DNA of 35,974 nt, taken from a virus. The stretch spans positions 1 to 35,974 of IMG/VR virus record IMGVR_UViG_3300020185_002070. One strand, written 5' to 3'. Of this stretch, positions 26,701 through 33,826 are shown piece after piece (the first letter of the stretch is position 1; every line of letters starts with the position of its first letter). The notes beneath the pieces are model-generated. The model was not told the DNA's origin. It saw nothing but the letters and a program-made list of their open reading frames with translations, and ran no database searches. Made by a program: the position numbers and the translations under genes.

Positions 26701-29700
26701 GAGATTCCGCTTTAGCTCTACGCTCTTCATCAATCCTAAGGTCTAGCAAGTCACCACTAGAGTTAATTCCAGGAGTATACAATCCACCAGATCCTGTAGA
26801 CTCATCTTTCCACTTCTGTGCAAAGTATCTCTGAATACTGTTCTCACTGCTATTGATGATTTTGACAACCTTGTTACCGTTATCGTCAATCTCAAGCTTG
26901 ATGAGTTTGTAGGGAGTCATAGCTTGTGCAAACACAGAGTACATAAGAGCTTTCTCTTTTGCATCTAGCTTGACCATGAAATCATAAACTTCTTTCAGTG
27001 CGCTTATCTCATTGGCTTTCTCCTCAAGAGCGCTAAGCATTTGTACCCAGTCTGTAGCGTCAACTACAGTAGCTGCTACCTGTTTGTATACATCCTCAAT
27101 AGGTATAAACGTTTGGAACCCAAGTCTGCTCGCCTCTGTATTCTGCACAGGTATGCGAGACAATGCTCTACGTGCTTTGTCCCCAAGAGTCTTAGCAGGG
27201 TCTTCCTTAGACCTGCTTACACTATATACTCTATCAGCACCTTCATCATTATCTGCTATATCTTCTGCCTTCCTAGTTAGCTCAGTATCATAGGTTTTAA
27301 GTCCATAGTCCCTAAGCCTATCTCTAATCTCAGACCTGTAACCTCTGACTTCAACTCCCCCAAGCTCACTGCGCTTGTCATGCCAGTGCTCGTAGACCTC
27401 TAAGAATAGTTTAGAATACGCTGCAGAATTATCCCCAACAGTCATCTGGTCAGGCATAATCTCATTATCAAACGTAAGATCAGGAGAACCGAACTGTACG
27501 TGCATGACATTCATAGCTCTTACCATCTTCTCAGGATCTGAGTACACCTTCTTGATGATCTCAAACTCCTTGTCTTTCAATGCTCTTGATCCTAGTGGAG
27601 CATTTACTTTAAGAGCTGACCTAAGGAACCAGTCAGCTATAGCAGACTCTCCCCCTTTTACGTTTGCTGTTGCAGGACTACCAAGCAAGTCTTGTATGTC
27701 TACTTCTGAGTTAGCATCTAAGGACTTGATGACCTTATATACAACGAGGTCTCTTATCTCCTTACCCAGCTTAGGGTCAGATACAAAGTGCTGCATCAAG
27801 AACGCAGTACCTCCTGGTGAGAATGTCTGGGCAGTTCTAGAGTATGACTTAGGTATCCTGTTAGACTCTATCATACTGAATGCACTGCGGACAGTCATTG
27901 GATATCCAGCAAGAGCTTTGATGTATATAAGTAAGTCCTTAAAGAACTTAGCAATACGTTTACCCATAGTCTTAGGCTTCTGCTCAGTAAGAACAAAGTC
28001 CCTAAACTCCTCAGCAAGCTTCTCCTCCAAAGCTAGATTCCTAGCTTCCTCGTCAGTCATCTCTCTCTGACCTCTTCGAGCTTTAGCTATGTCTTCAGCA
28101 GTAGGCTCCCCGAACATATCTGCAGCGTCTTGATACAAGTCAGCCCTCTGCCTATTAGTAAGCAGTGTGCGGAAGAACAGGTGAAAGCCTTCATGGTACT
28201 CAGTACCTACCTCAGCCTGAGAGAACAAGTGCACAGCACCATTCTCCATATAGCCGTGGACAATATTGTCCCCAACCATTTTAAGCTGGTCGTAGATGGT
28301 AACAGCATCATCTCCGAATCTTTTTCTCAACCAAGCTATAGCTCTCTCCTTGTCTATCTTCTCTTTTGCAGCAGATGCAAGCCTAAACGGAGAACCACCA
28401 TAGTCTTTACCAGTAAGTTTCTTGTATTCAGCCTCAGCCTCCTTTTGCTCAGCCAAAAGCTTATCAGCCTGCTGAACATCTCCTTCCATAAATGCCATCT
28501 CGGCCAATATGGATAGATTTTCAATCTTTGCGGCGAATCTCTGATCGATAGCTGCAGACTCAGTAGATGTCTCAGATTGTTTACCAGGTTCTAATCCTTT
28601 GATAGTCAGAGGCTTCTGTACTATAGGGTTTATAAGAACTGCACTAGTAGCTTGTGTATTAGATGCTTCTTCGACAGTTTTATTTTCAGGACTTGGATAC
28701 CTTACATCAACTGGTACTACAGATATCTCAGATACAGTAACACCGAACTTGTTTTCAGCTAAAGCTTTGTATATGCTAAGCTGTTTCTGGTATGTAGAGC
28801 GTTGCTGCTCATCCATCCTAGGACCATACTTACCCTCTGGTGTAACTCTAACACCTTTAGTACCCGTAGACTTATTGTTCTTATAAATTGCCTTAGATAC
28901 TGTAGCTTCACGAAGACTCTTGATATCGTAGATACGGAAATTGCCGTCCTTATCCTGAGTCATAAGATCCACTGTACCAGCAACTCCTACAACTGCACCA
29001 TCTTTACTAGTAGCTTCTGCAGACTCGAATGACAAAGTAATGTCATCTTCAAGCACTTTCTCTCCCCTTCCCTCAAATAAAGTCTGCAAATTCTCAGCAG
29101 CTGCACTGAGTTCATCCTGTGCTTCTTGAGAAAGATTAGGATAAGAGTTAGAACCTACTCTACCTGCAAAGTAATCTCGTAGGAACTGGTCAACACTGTT
29201 TCCTATAGCAGTTGCAGATGCACTCCACTTCGGATCAAACGTTTCTTTACTACCAATAAAAGTAGTAGCACGCATGTACAGTTTACCTGTCTTTTTATTT
29301 CTATAGTACTTACCATCTTCTGTGAGCTCTAGGTTGTTACTATTGTCAACTATAGCATCTACAATAGACTCATATACATAACCCTCTTCGTCGATATATG
29401 GTTTACCTCCCTGCGCAGCAGCAGACTCTAACTCCTCTTGTGATGGCTCTCCCCTCTCTTCTACTACTCCTTCTTCAAGGCCCAGCTCCGCTTCAAGAGC
29501 AGCCAGTTCTTCATCACTAGCTTGTCCTGTAGTATTACTCCCCTCAGTACTAGAGTGAATTGAACCCTGACCTACACCAGGTTCTTCAGGAGCTGCTTTA
29601 TTCTCAGGCTTACCCTTAGGCTCAGGTTCTACTACAGCTGCAGCAACAGCTTGCTTAGGCTGTTCATTTTGTATTGAAAGATCTATGGAGATCTTGTGAT

Positions 29701-32700
29701 CGAATGTTGGGAGCCCTTTATGAAATCTAACTTGAGTTGAGAGTAACTCTGATTCAATAAACTCAGCATATCCTCCAGGGTATACCTTCTTTGTCACAGG
29801 GTCTGTGTACGCTCCTTCGATAGCTAGGAATGTAGGATCAACTTGCCTCTTTGTAGACTTTACAGCTTCCTCAAAAGAAGCTCTCATACCATCCTTAAGA
29901 GCTAGGTAATCAGCAGTAGAAGCATTTGTATCGTTTTCAAATACTACTACCTCTTGGCCTTCTACTGTCCTAGTTACAAGAGTTCCTATAGAGAACTTGC
30001 CTACAGGCTTGTCTTCCAGCAAGTTACGCATCTCCTGAACAGAAAGCTTAACTGCTTTGTCTTTGTGGAAGAAGCTGATAAGAGGTACACCCTGCTCAGT
30101 TACTTCTACAGTAAACTTAGAGAATCCTCTTTGCCATATCGGGAGACCCGCTACTGCCTTTATGTTGTTCTCAAGATTAGATACATCAGAATCAAGTATG
30201 TATTGCCTTATTGCTGCAAGACCTTCTACACCTGTTTCTTTAGTAGTAATAGGTATAGCTGTGTAGTCCCCGTTAGGGAGCTTAAAAATCATTACAATCT
30301 GACCAGTGCCTAGATCATTTTTTGGTCTACGCAAAGAGACAGCATTAGATGCTGCATTCAATACTTCTTCAGACACACCTTCCCCTACAATCTCTACACC
30401 CTCCTCAGTTACATATCCGTATGTTACAAATCCTTCAGGCTTGCCGTCTTTGAACAGCTCAGACATAGGCTTGAGTACAGGTACCCCATCCTTAACCTCA
30501 TTGATAAAATTACCAGAGCCAGCATATCCTATGTCAGATATCCTACCTGTTGTAGGATTACCCTCCATAAGAGACATATAAACTCTAAGGCTTTGTCGAT
30601 TACCCTTAGGACCATGCGGAGAAGGAAGTATACCTATGTATCTACCATCTAGCTTAACGTATATGACAGCTTCAGTAACTGTCTTACCGTCTTTCTCAAA
30701 AGTCTCATTGTTAAGCACAAACTCAACTTCTGAGGTCAGGGCAGCATCATGACCTTCTTTGGTCTTTAGGTACTCCCTGTCAATCTTGAACTCCCTGTTC
30801 TTATCGTTACCCTCTATAGGGAAACCATTGTCATCAAACTTTACAGTTTCTTTGTCATCCTCTGTTGCAAGCTCCCCGTTCTGTATTTGAGCCTTTTGTG
30901 TTGTAGACTTAGGAGCTCTACTATCTCCAGTATTCTCTGAACCAGCAGTAGTAGTTCCTTTAGAAGCATCTTTAGTTTGATCCTCTTTCTTGTTCTTGTT
31001 TTCTTCTGCAACGTCTGCAGCAGCTGCAGCCTCAGCCGCAGCCTTCTTATCCTCCGCTGCCTTCCTCGCAGCTCTCCTAGATCTATTGCCTTCTATAAGT
31101 CCTTCCTTGGTGCGATGCTTTATAGTCTCACTTAAGACATGTCTTTCCACTATTTCCTCAGGAGTAAGTGGTGTTCCTGCAGCAGCTTTCTTATTAAAAG
31201 CAGCTAATGCTACTTCAAGTACAGAAAGGTCATCTTCATTCAGCCTCTGATTAATAGCAGCTTCATTTAATTTACGCTTGTCGCGCTCGTCAGTAAGCTT
31301 CTTCTTAGCTTTTGGTGATAATTTCTTGTCCTGTGCTACTTTCAGAACAGCTTTAATTTCCGCAGAAGTATTAGTATTTTCTATCTGCTCCTCTGCGTAC
31401 TTATCGATCTCATCCTGTACAGCTTTTTCGTCTGCAGCTCTCTGCCTATTAATGTAAGATGCACGCTCTTCAGGATCTGTTAAGAGTTCTTCCAGCGCAA
31501 AAGAAGTATAGCTTCTAGAACCAGCAAGGCGAACAAGATCCTCTGCTATTACAAGAGCCTGAACCTTCTTTATAGGATCAGATATAGAGTTTACAAGTGT
31601 ATATATCCTCTCTGCAACCTGTTGCTCGAGCAATGAGGTTTCTTCGGATACGAGTGACTCGGGGTCAGTAGATCTCTTTTTGAACTGCTGCTTATCAGCT
31701 TCAAGCTCTTGAGTTTCTATAGTCTCTGCTGCAAGTGAGTCCTTGGCCTGATTAAGCTCAGCATACAGATTGTTAAGAGTTTGCTGGTCTTCCTTGTTGA
31801 GTTTACCCTCAGGACTGTTTCTTTTCTTCTTTTCAAGTCTGCGAATCTTACTGGAATTGTACTGCAGTCTCTTTACAAGCCTCTCAGCTTCAACACGTTG
31901 CTCTTGCTCTAGAGGTGTAAACAGCTGGTTCAGTTCTGCTGTAAGCTTTTCAATACGAGAATCATTATCCTCTAGACGAAGACTTTCTAGGATAAGTCTG
32001 CTTTTATATTTATGCTCGTCAATAGCCTGCTGCTTTTCTTCTTCAGTAACTTCTTTTTTGCTGAGCAGCTTTGCAAGCTTTGTCTTTTGACTCGAAGGGA
32101 ACATAAGCTCAACCTTCTCCTTCATTTCCACGAACTTCTTGACGTCTTTAGTGAGGTCACTTGCTATACGTGCTTGGTCAAACTCAACTCCTTCAGGTAT
32201 ACCAAAAGCTTTTGCAAACTCTGCAGGCTCCATACGTTTAGCATCATCTATCTTTTGCAGATACATGTCTATAGTACCAGCTCCGTCATGCATCGCAATC
32301 TGAGACAGAACCAGACTAAACTGTGCATCCCTGTATGCTTTATGATCCCCATCTTCTAGGGCTTTCTGCATTGCTTGGGAATACGCCTCTTGCTTTTTAG
32401 ATTGCTCTGCTTTCTCAGCAAGAGTATACATCTGCTCACTGTTCAGAGCCTTTATAATCTTAGCTCTTCCTTTGTCTTCCTCAGCTTGGTTCCATCTACT
32501 CCTAGCAGAACCAGCTCCTCCCATAAATCCTCCAATGATGAAACCAAGCATCAAGGATTCTATACCTTCTTTATCAGTTAGGGTGTCTTCCCATCCCCCA
32601 ATTACTGATGATGAGAAATCTAAAAGGCCAGAAGGACCTCCTTTCTCTAAAGAAGATTCACCTGCACGCTGAATAGCGTACTGAGTACCTTCCTGAAATG

Positions 32701-33826
32701 TCTCACTAATTGCATTTTCACCAGGCTGCCTCAAGTACCTAGATGCGGTTCTTTTCCACATAGGGCTATCTTCCTTAGCCCAGGTATCTCTCCACTTACC
32801 AAGTTTGTCTTGCCTATAACCCTTGGCCTTTGGTCTCATTTTACCATACTTAGGAAATAGACCTTTGCCGAACATAAAAAGGTTAGTGGGAGCAAGCACT
32901 GCCATGTTAAAGGCATAACCGTAGTTACCAATACTAGATGCCAAGTCTCTAGCTTCTTGTTTTTCAGAAGCTGTAAGCTCTTGAACAGTTACACCTCTAG
33001 ACTCTGCAATATCTAATGCTGCTTCAGCGTATGCATGGTTCAGCATCTCACGAGCTTCCACAGAAGCCTCAGCGTGAGACATTGCAATACCTACCTCTGC
33101 TGTTTTAGCAGCGTTAATAACCGAAGCCCTTCGAGCACCTGAAGATATTTTCTGCCCAATCTTAGCACCTGTAGCCATAGACTTTGCAGCATTGTACATG
33201 CTTAGGCCTTTACTAGATGCTTTAGCGGCTTTAGCAGCAAGTCCTGCTCCTCTGGCTATCAGTCCAACACCACCCGTCATTGCTAATGTAGCTACACTAG
33301 CTACAGCATATCCAAGACCATTAGCTGCCTTATCTCCCCAGAAGTTAGCATAACCTAAGTTCTCAAGACCTATTGCGTTCTGTTCTTCCTTAGTGTAGTA
33401 GTTTGGATAGTTCTCCTGCATCCAAGCATTCATACTATCTATTGCTCTACCAGTCTCGTTGTCATAGATTTTAGTCCAGTCTCCTTGAACTATAGCTTCA
33501 CCAATACCGTCCATCAAACCAACGGTATTCTCAGCTACTGCACCTGCCATAGTAACACCAGCCTTCATCAATCCTCTACCCCACTTCTCAGCTTTGCTCT
33601 GACGCTGAGCACGCATCTCATCTAAATCAAGTCCTGGAAGTGTCGGAACACCGTAAGACTCATAGCTGCTTGGTGTACCTCTGAGATTTAAGAACTCAGG
33701 ACTACTCAAATAAGGAGCACTACTACGTGTAGTACCTGTATCTTTTTTACCAGTAAATGGATCTATCTTATCCTTTACAGGTTTGTCAGGTAACCCTGTA
33801 AAAGGATCAATTGTATCGTTAGCCAT
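17786..33826 (-). CDS. Giant virion RNA polymerase polyprotein, crAss-like, 5346 residues
   Basis: One uninterrupted frame encodes about 600 kDa. From the N-terminus: a repeated DPFTG start; hydrophobic segments near 165-198, 299-320 and 419-439; charged coiled-coil-like helices (about 450-915); an Ala/Lys/Glu linker (917-950); a low-complexity Pro/Glu linker (1390-1474); a RecB-like nuclease (1475-1745); a zincin-like domain (1827-1955); a long region with the RNA polymerase motif DFDID at 3302-3306, preceded by RIP at 3263-3265; a second zincin-like domain (about 4033-4133); coiled coil; and a C-terminal part with hydrophobic helices near 4912-4945 and 5193-5217. DFDID resembles the NADFDGD of multisubunit polymerases and the motif of crAss-like virion polymerases, which are injected to transcribe early genes. 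The start overlaps the upstream stop (TAATG). Confidence 0.92.
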   Translation of the reverse strand: MANDTIDPFTGLPDKPVKDKIDPFTGKKDTGTTRSSAPYLSSPEFLNLRGTPSSYESYGVPTLPGLDLDEMRAQRQSKAEKWGRGLMKAGVTMAGAVAENTVGLMDGIGEAIVQGDWTKIYDNETGRAIDSMNAWMQENYPNYYTKEEQNAIGLENLGYANFWGDKAANGLGYAVASVATLAMTGGVGLIARGAGLAAKAAKASSKGLSMYNAAKSMATGAKIGQKISSGARRASVINAAKTAEVGIAMSHAEASVEAREMLNHAYAEAALDIAESRGVTVQELTASEKQEARDLASSIGNYGYAFNMAVLAPTNLFMFGKGLFPKYGKMRPKAKGYRQDKLGKWRDTWAKEDSPMWKRTASRYLRQPGENAISETFQEGTQYAIQRAGESSLEKGGPSGLLDFSSSVIGGWEDTLTDKEGIESLMLGFIIGGFMGGAGSARSRWNQAEEDKGRAKIIKALNSEQMYTLAEKAEQSKKQEAYSQAMQKALEDGDHKAYRDAQFSLVLSQIAMHDGAGTIDMYLQKIDDAKRMEPAEFAKAFGIPEGVEFDQARIASDLTKDVKKFVEMKEKVELMFPSSQKTKLAKLLSKKEVTEEEKQQAIDEHKYKSRLILESLRLEDNDSRIEKLTAELNQLFTPLEQEQRVEAERLVKRLQYNSSKIRRLEKKKRNSPEGKLNKEDQQTLNNLYAELNQAKDSLAAETIETQELEADKQQFKKRSTDPESLVSEETSLLEQQVAERIYTLVNSISDPIKKVQALVIAEDLVRLAGSRSYTSFALEELLTDPEERASYINRQRAADEKAVQDEIDKYAEEQIENTNTSAEIKAVLKVAQDKKLSPKAKKKLTDERDKRKLNEAAINQRLNEDDLSVLEVALAAFNKKAAAGTPLTPEEIVERHVLSETIKHRTKEGLIEGNRSRRAARKAAEDKKAAAEAAAAADVAEENKNKKEDQTKDASKGTTTAGSENTGDSRAPKSTTQKAQIQNGELATEDDKETVKFDDNGFPIEGNDKNREFKIDREYLKTKEGHDAALTSEVEFVLNNETFEKDGKTVTEAVIYVKLDGRYIGILPSPHGPKGNRQSLRVYMSLMEGNPTTGRISDIGYAGSGNFINEVKDGVPVLKPMSELFKDGKPEGFVTYGYVTEEGVEIVGEGVSEEVLNAASNAVSLRRPKNDLGTGQIVMIFKLPNGDYTAIPITTKETGVEGLAAIRQYILDSDVSNLENNIKAVAGLPIWQRGFSKFTVEVTEQGVPLISFFHKDKAVKLSVQEMRNLLEDKPVGKFSIGTLVTRTVEGQEVVVFENDTNASTADYLALKDGMRASFEEAVKSTKRQVDPTFLAIEGAYTDPVTKKVYPGGYAEFIESELLSTQVRFHKGLPTFDHKISIDLSIQNEQPKQAVAAAVVEPEPKGKPENKAAPEEPGVGQGSIHSSTEGSNTTGQASDEELAALEAELGLEEGVVEERGEPSQEELESAAAQGGKPYIDEEGYVYESIVDAIVDNSNNLELTEDGKYYRNKKTGKLYMRATTFIGSKETFDPKWSASATAIGNSVDQFLRDYFAGRVGSNSYPNLSQEAQDELSAAAENLQTLFEGRGEKVLEDDITLSFESAEATSKDGAVVGVAGTVDLMTQDKDGNFRIYDIKSLREATVSKAIYKNNKSTGTKGVRVTPEGKYGPRMDEQQRSTYQKQLSIYKALAENKFGVTVSEISVVPVDVRYPSPENKTVEEASNTQATSAVLINPIVQKPLTIKGLEPGKQSETSTESAAIDQRFAAKIENLSILAEMAFMEGDVQQADKLLAEQKEAEAEYKKLTGKDYGGSPFRLASAAKEKIDKERAIAWLRKRFGDDAVTIYDQLKMVGDNIVHGYMENGAVHLFSQAEVGTEYHEGFHLFFRTLLTNRQRADLYQDAADMFGEPTAEDIAKARRGQREMTDEEARNLALEEKLAEEFRDFVLTEQKPKTMGKRIAKFFKDLLIYIKALAGYPMTVRSAFSMIESNRIPKSYSRTAQTFSPGGTAFLMQHFVSDPKLGKEIRDLVVYKVIKSLDANSEVDIQDLLGSPATANVKGGESAIADWFLRSALKVNAPLGSRALKDKEFEIIKKVYSDPEKMVRAMNVMHVQFGSPDLTFDNEIMPDQMTVGDNSAAYSKLFLEVYEHWHDKRSELGGVEVRGYRSEIRDRLRDYGLKTYDTELTRKAEDIADNDEGADRVYSVSRSKEDPAKTLGDKARRALSRIPVQNTEASRLGFQTFIPIEDVYKQVAATVVDATDWVQMLSALEEKANEISALKEVYDFMVKLDAKEKALMYSVFAQAMTPYKLIKLEIDDNGNKVVKIINSSENSIQRYFAQKWKDESTGSGGLYTPGINSSGDLLDLRIDEERRAKAESLYGELETAMQKTPDGVKQYELLGELLLEMGITIASNKKEAGRRVQIAFEKDKIGMYNFLTKDTKIRSMFTGNGKMTKKILNNYSNIFETESSTMNAVSQIIMSKFEAPSSTSFFNGTGNLVYPINLKSDMNITTELIKSEGEDNLAAVLYGKETEGGVVGSVVKGSDGDTRSLAHMFISNKNGKELFELVDIDSFAADENAAKEFDGFTYKDGLAVDLVMFAQSNKVRYIAVDTQGDRSKLTYMPVPNFRNSDVAAMYGFDIGQESDPIAAGIERTYLLDLHRMYVAEKAKSESPVETYHSRDRYLAFQLGGPNMDPESNLLVEAYVHLEKGTPMSPELKKAVKSYVSDTKKRMTQYRQDIVAELGGEGALQLFVTSTIKGGSKGNYGGYIKGEEIAYIDEFIEMSVLGRMMSREILRSGVNYVKNGADYVKRSALSSTPGTQLFTISMNNDPNNADYGMLDEFKEITLNDIFGSIPSKDRADLKEKLVDQVGEAAAEGIISAYDRSNGTDAQAVISIDMYRRLRMGLGQWTAVDEQVYKEYMSAPIGQRKWDGTRSPIMPLKPSYDYRVEHTMGGHRHLLPISHKNSYVVLTDELAEGIPNLQNLAQYFETNNVHVANTISAKKLASFQPVDITDLASATIQTVPSRGLKFPQILPSKKAQKITFGRQPRKNMIANINPETSYYLEDMGMEVSGRDLINMYQKAVIAKLNKGHASVFSRLGYDKVLEAREKGDTNKEAQAMQAMLPKLREALTELGIEKDLPQNIMDSVNVIVDANGVITTEVPLSFPTVQNKLDSLIMGLFRSSAYLQKLTGVEMVQFAEFGESQTDKNLNFYSIEEATDSEGNTYSKVAAAEVDIRRDVLEAMGVDPDASISEIEESVNKMLGYRIPQQGKSSMLMMKIRKVLPNSHSKAVRIPPSVTTMMGSDFDIDKMFVIFPEVNIEGKKQVRVTKVKPDYNALKNSTQEQFEELDEKVLNNIVFDTFMAIGSNVNHIHETMTPLDIEEGVDPILQGIVGIGYENPHVEIDINNPHDRIRSATDNMLSMALRGIYANTIAGRNVALTAMSIGGFTFTGPQFKVDGVTVGNLVEKSLFPDPLGVYRFTDYYMSGYLSKSVDSVKDPVQRLMNDNSLTAPLTSYMLSIGMTPQQAIAFLNVGAVKEVIDSSVKHNRSIKQGLIGYKPIAMNLNLAEMQAIASGANTEYNKSDYMKMLSFINEEAKKLRNLYTILSPDNIDQAGTTPQHLAKVERALTITQQADDIVFGGREALKNVTEGEAYPIVKAYYAAINRSVELTTALGFIGTQPAVTSFKEDVKKLSGLDYLNDVQHRDINRAILHHLVTKPGSPIFEKGLLDAPYIRDRFTIRGGLESVMNNAKKAAGETVNPVFDAFTLEQEEVNGFPFYYLKVDKTKLSTKEEKDRFTYTMQGMMDNSGLYGEENRDTIRDGIRVIITNSIITSGFAPGMKSYFELIPVSFWRELGVTEHLNQEISKLNTNKRALDDFKVEFLMNYGTHSARRETLFPRDKGRFKERFLEADNKIQDYISPANDAFRISLEGNKKILYQRSDRIKNTKNYKYIPVATKGKQYVLYEAYLREPKTGKKVKGSLFDNEQSIMLPRPSAPYDGKVSSQRVGTGQRETPKGAAEKVARLRENFAAAGIDVKVVETELPLGTKGQVQGDTVYVDPSQMETDTVYHEFAHILIDMMPEDQVDAFVEQVIKAEPSLAKSVQSKYPELEGRELGKEILVTAIGLQGAKIERNKPSKLRVIINKILRALGKVFGVSPNVAAVLAEKMFVGDMRAEGLSGQFNPKIQKSKDLKEKMGTVYKQVRDSLARQRFRLNQLAETENREAKIRELDGLIQNIDELNEKAESKITDLNEFYDFYEYVVGRTEILNNMMEDLLEEVKNGVPLTRDEMFSRLNKIDSIRQTLESLYTEDESTSTVVQMTGLLRTLRDEGDLENLDDEVKELLFDLSESMENLRDLNKMYMDTVVPLTTNALLSYASPEAAAQIEAEKKRIIESNDLSGFRPMRVGASRAMSIPEFKALNSEYYSRKNTDSAMSREEFNEKAMEIKLRYIENKMVGAAQITQELTEAQKSKSKFSYWLDPIVYSRQQNLQLFALAVKDALYRANEDTINFTYDLESKYNDFKEWKGGSEFNQDKLNEDILTTVRVRKGDKTIKALSLVQEFDIDKYYSNYYSFLDSISTKYNKPSNEDSQEVWKEWYKSSDGKNWAEAKQEWFAENTEPVEGAEEKFKSVIKEMNAIEDKMKMLEVENNPRNREQLIILRSDFYKLQARRKKMGYYAPQLVDGQVKFIAMGELAKPKAKDESGNRMYLSEKYEKIMNTPELKQYYEFIVSEYHKAQAKLGNTQQQVNNWDKYSYVMPTIRKDGLGTLFEDGWKELAKEQGRDFRRLDTDTEFGLMTEVDGQEIRGIPKYYTQVADEKNVSRDVAASMTQFIHMSNNYQQKSSIAGLVHSMLVIHEKRGVIKHQGGLPIRDQIAGMSRRANELVVSRDESDNNDLKHLRDFIESVFYGVSDTSATLGSISQAKTAGKLVGATAVVGLAGNLLQIGNQAILDNLMTAQEAFAKQFFTPEDWGKAIAIYTSEGAALRDVGSFVPKGKLAKAMQMFDALNEVTDSLGQNIGGNKARKLFSKDTLFALQHGVEHETAGIRMLAVMTSTKVKDKKGEPILNEDGSEANLWDMLVEKENGQLTIDPRVANVNKSQVIAKIHGIAKRTNQVKGSFDSAMAQRTTTGKLLLLFRNYFIPGLRRRYGHGDMYQVDHELGEVTKGYYQTFANSLRTLVETGDLKAALGSSEIDKQNMKRVAVDVATIAGTMLLYTLMQGLIDDDDEDYTASFIAYQAKRLQTEVTGFFNPVEAVRMAARPMATVNFIEDYLKLAESVLYTAQYETGIYFNEEKVTKGALYQRRSGPYEKGDYKLAGRINKVMPLLRTWKTVPWADGSAKAVQDKLRWFS
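21430..21730 (-). other. Second zincin-like metallopeptidase domain within the giant protein
   Basis: Residues about 4033-4133 contain HEFAH (His4067, Glu4068, His4071) in TVYHEFAHILIDMM, preceded by the strand DTVYVDPS, and followed by GRELGKEILVTAIG, whose Glu4115 is a candidate third zinc ligand. The HExxH is canonical. It lies between the polymerase region and the C-terminal coiled-coil and hydrophobic region. Confidence 0.72.
23909..24040 (-). other. RNA polymerase catalytic segment (RIP to DFDID)
   Basis: Arg3263-Ile-Pro3265 in GYRIPQQGKSSM is followed 37 residues later by Asp3302, Asp3304 and Asp3306 of GSDFDIDKMFV. In two-barrel RNA polymerases the three Asp residues hold the catalytic magnesium, and an Arg-x-Pro lies a few dozen residues upstream. 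Ile replaces the Gly of the cellular DFDGD, as in other crAss-like phage polymerases. Confidence 0.85.
27962..28348 (-). other. First zincin-like metallopeptidase domain within the giant protein
   Basis: Residues about 1827-1955 contain HEGFH (His1878, Glu1879, His1882) in EVGTEYHEGFHLFFR, preceded by a beta-like NGAVHLFS strand. An acidic helix follows (EEKLAEEFRDF, near 1935-1940) that could supply the third zinc ligand. This is the layout of HExxH zincins. Confidence 0.65.
28592..29404 (-). other. RecB/Cas4-like PD-(D/E)XK nuclease domain within the giant protein
   Basis: Residues about 1475-1745 carry the ordered nuclease motifs: Asp1620 in AGTVDLM, Asp1634-Ile-Lys1636 in YDIKSL, and Gln1682 to Tyr1686 in KQLSIYKAL, the QxxxY motif specific to RecB-family nucleases. 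All catalytic residues are present. A low-complexity Pro/Glu linker separates it from the upstream part, as if it were an inserted or separately folding module. Confidence 0.75.

Noticed and set aside
17810-33000. Many plus-strand ORFs of 60-190 codons opposite the giant gene
   Set aside because: They are scattered shadows of the long minus-strand frame, with no shared spacing, leaders or motifs.
17786-33826. Intein or insertion element inside the giant gene
   Set aside because: I see no intein splice motifs, homing endonuclease motifs, transposase or terminal repeats; the modules look like fused domains.
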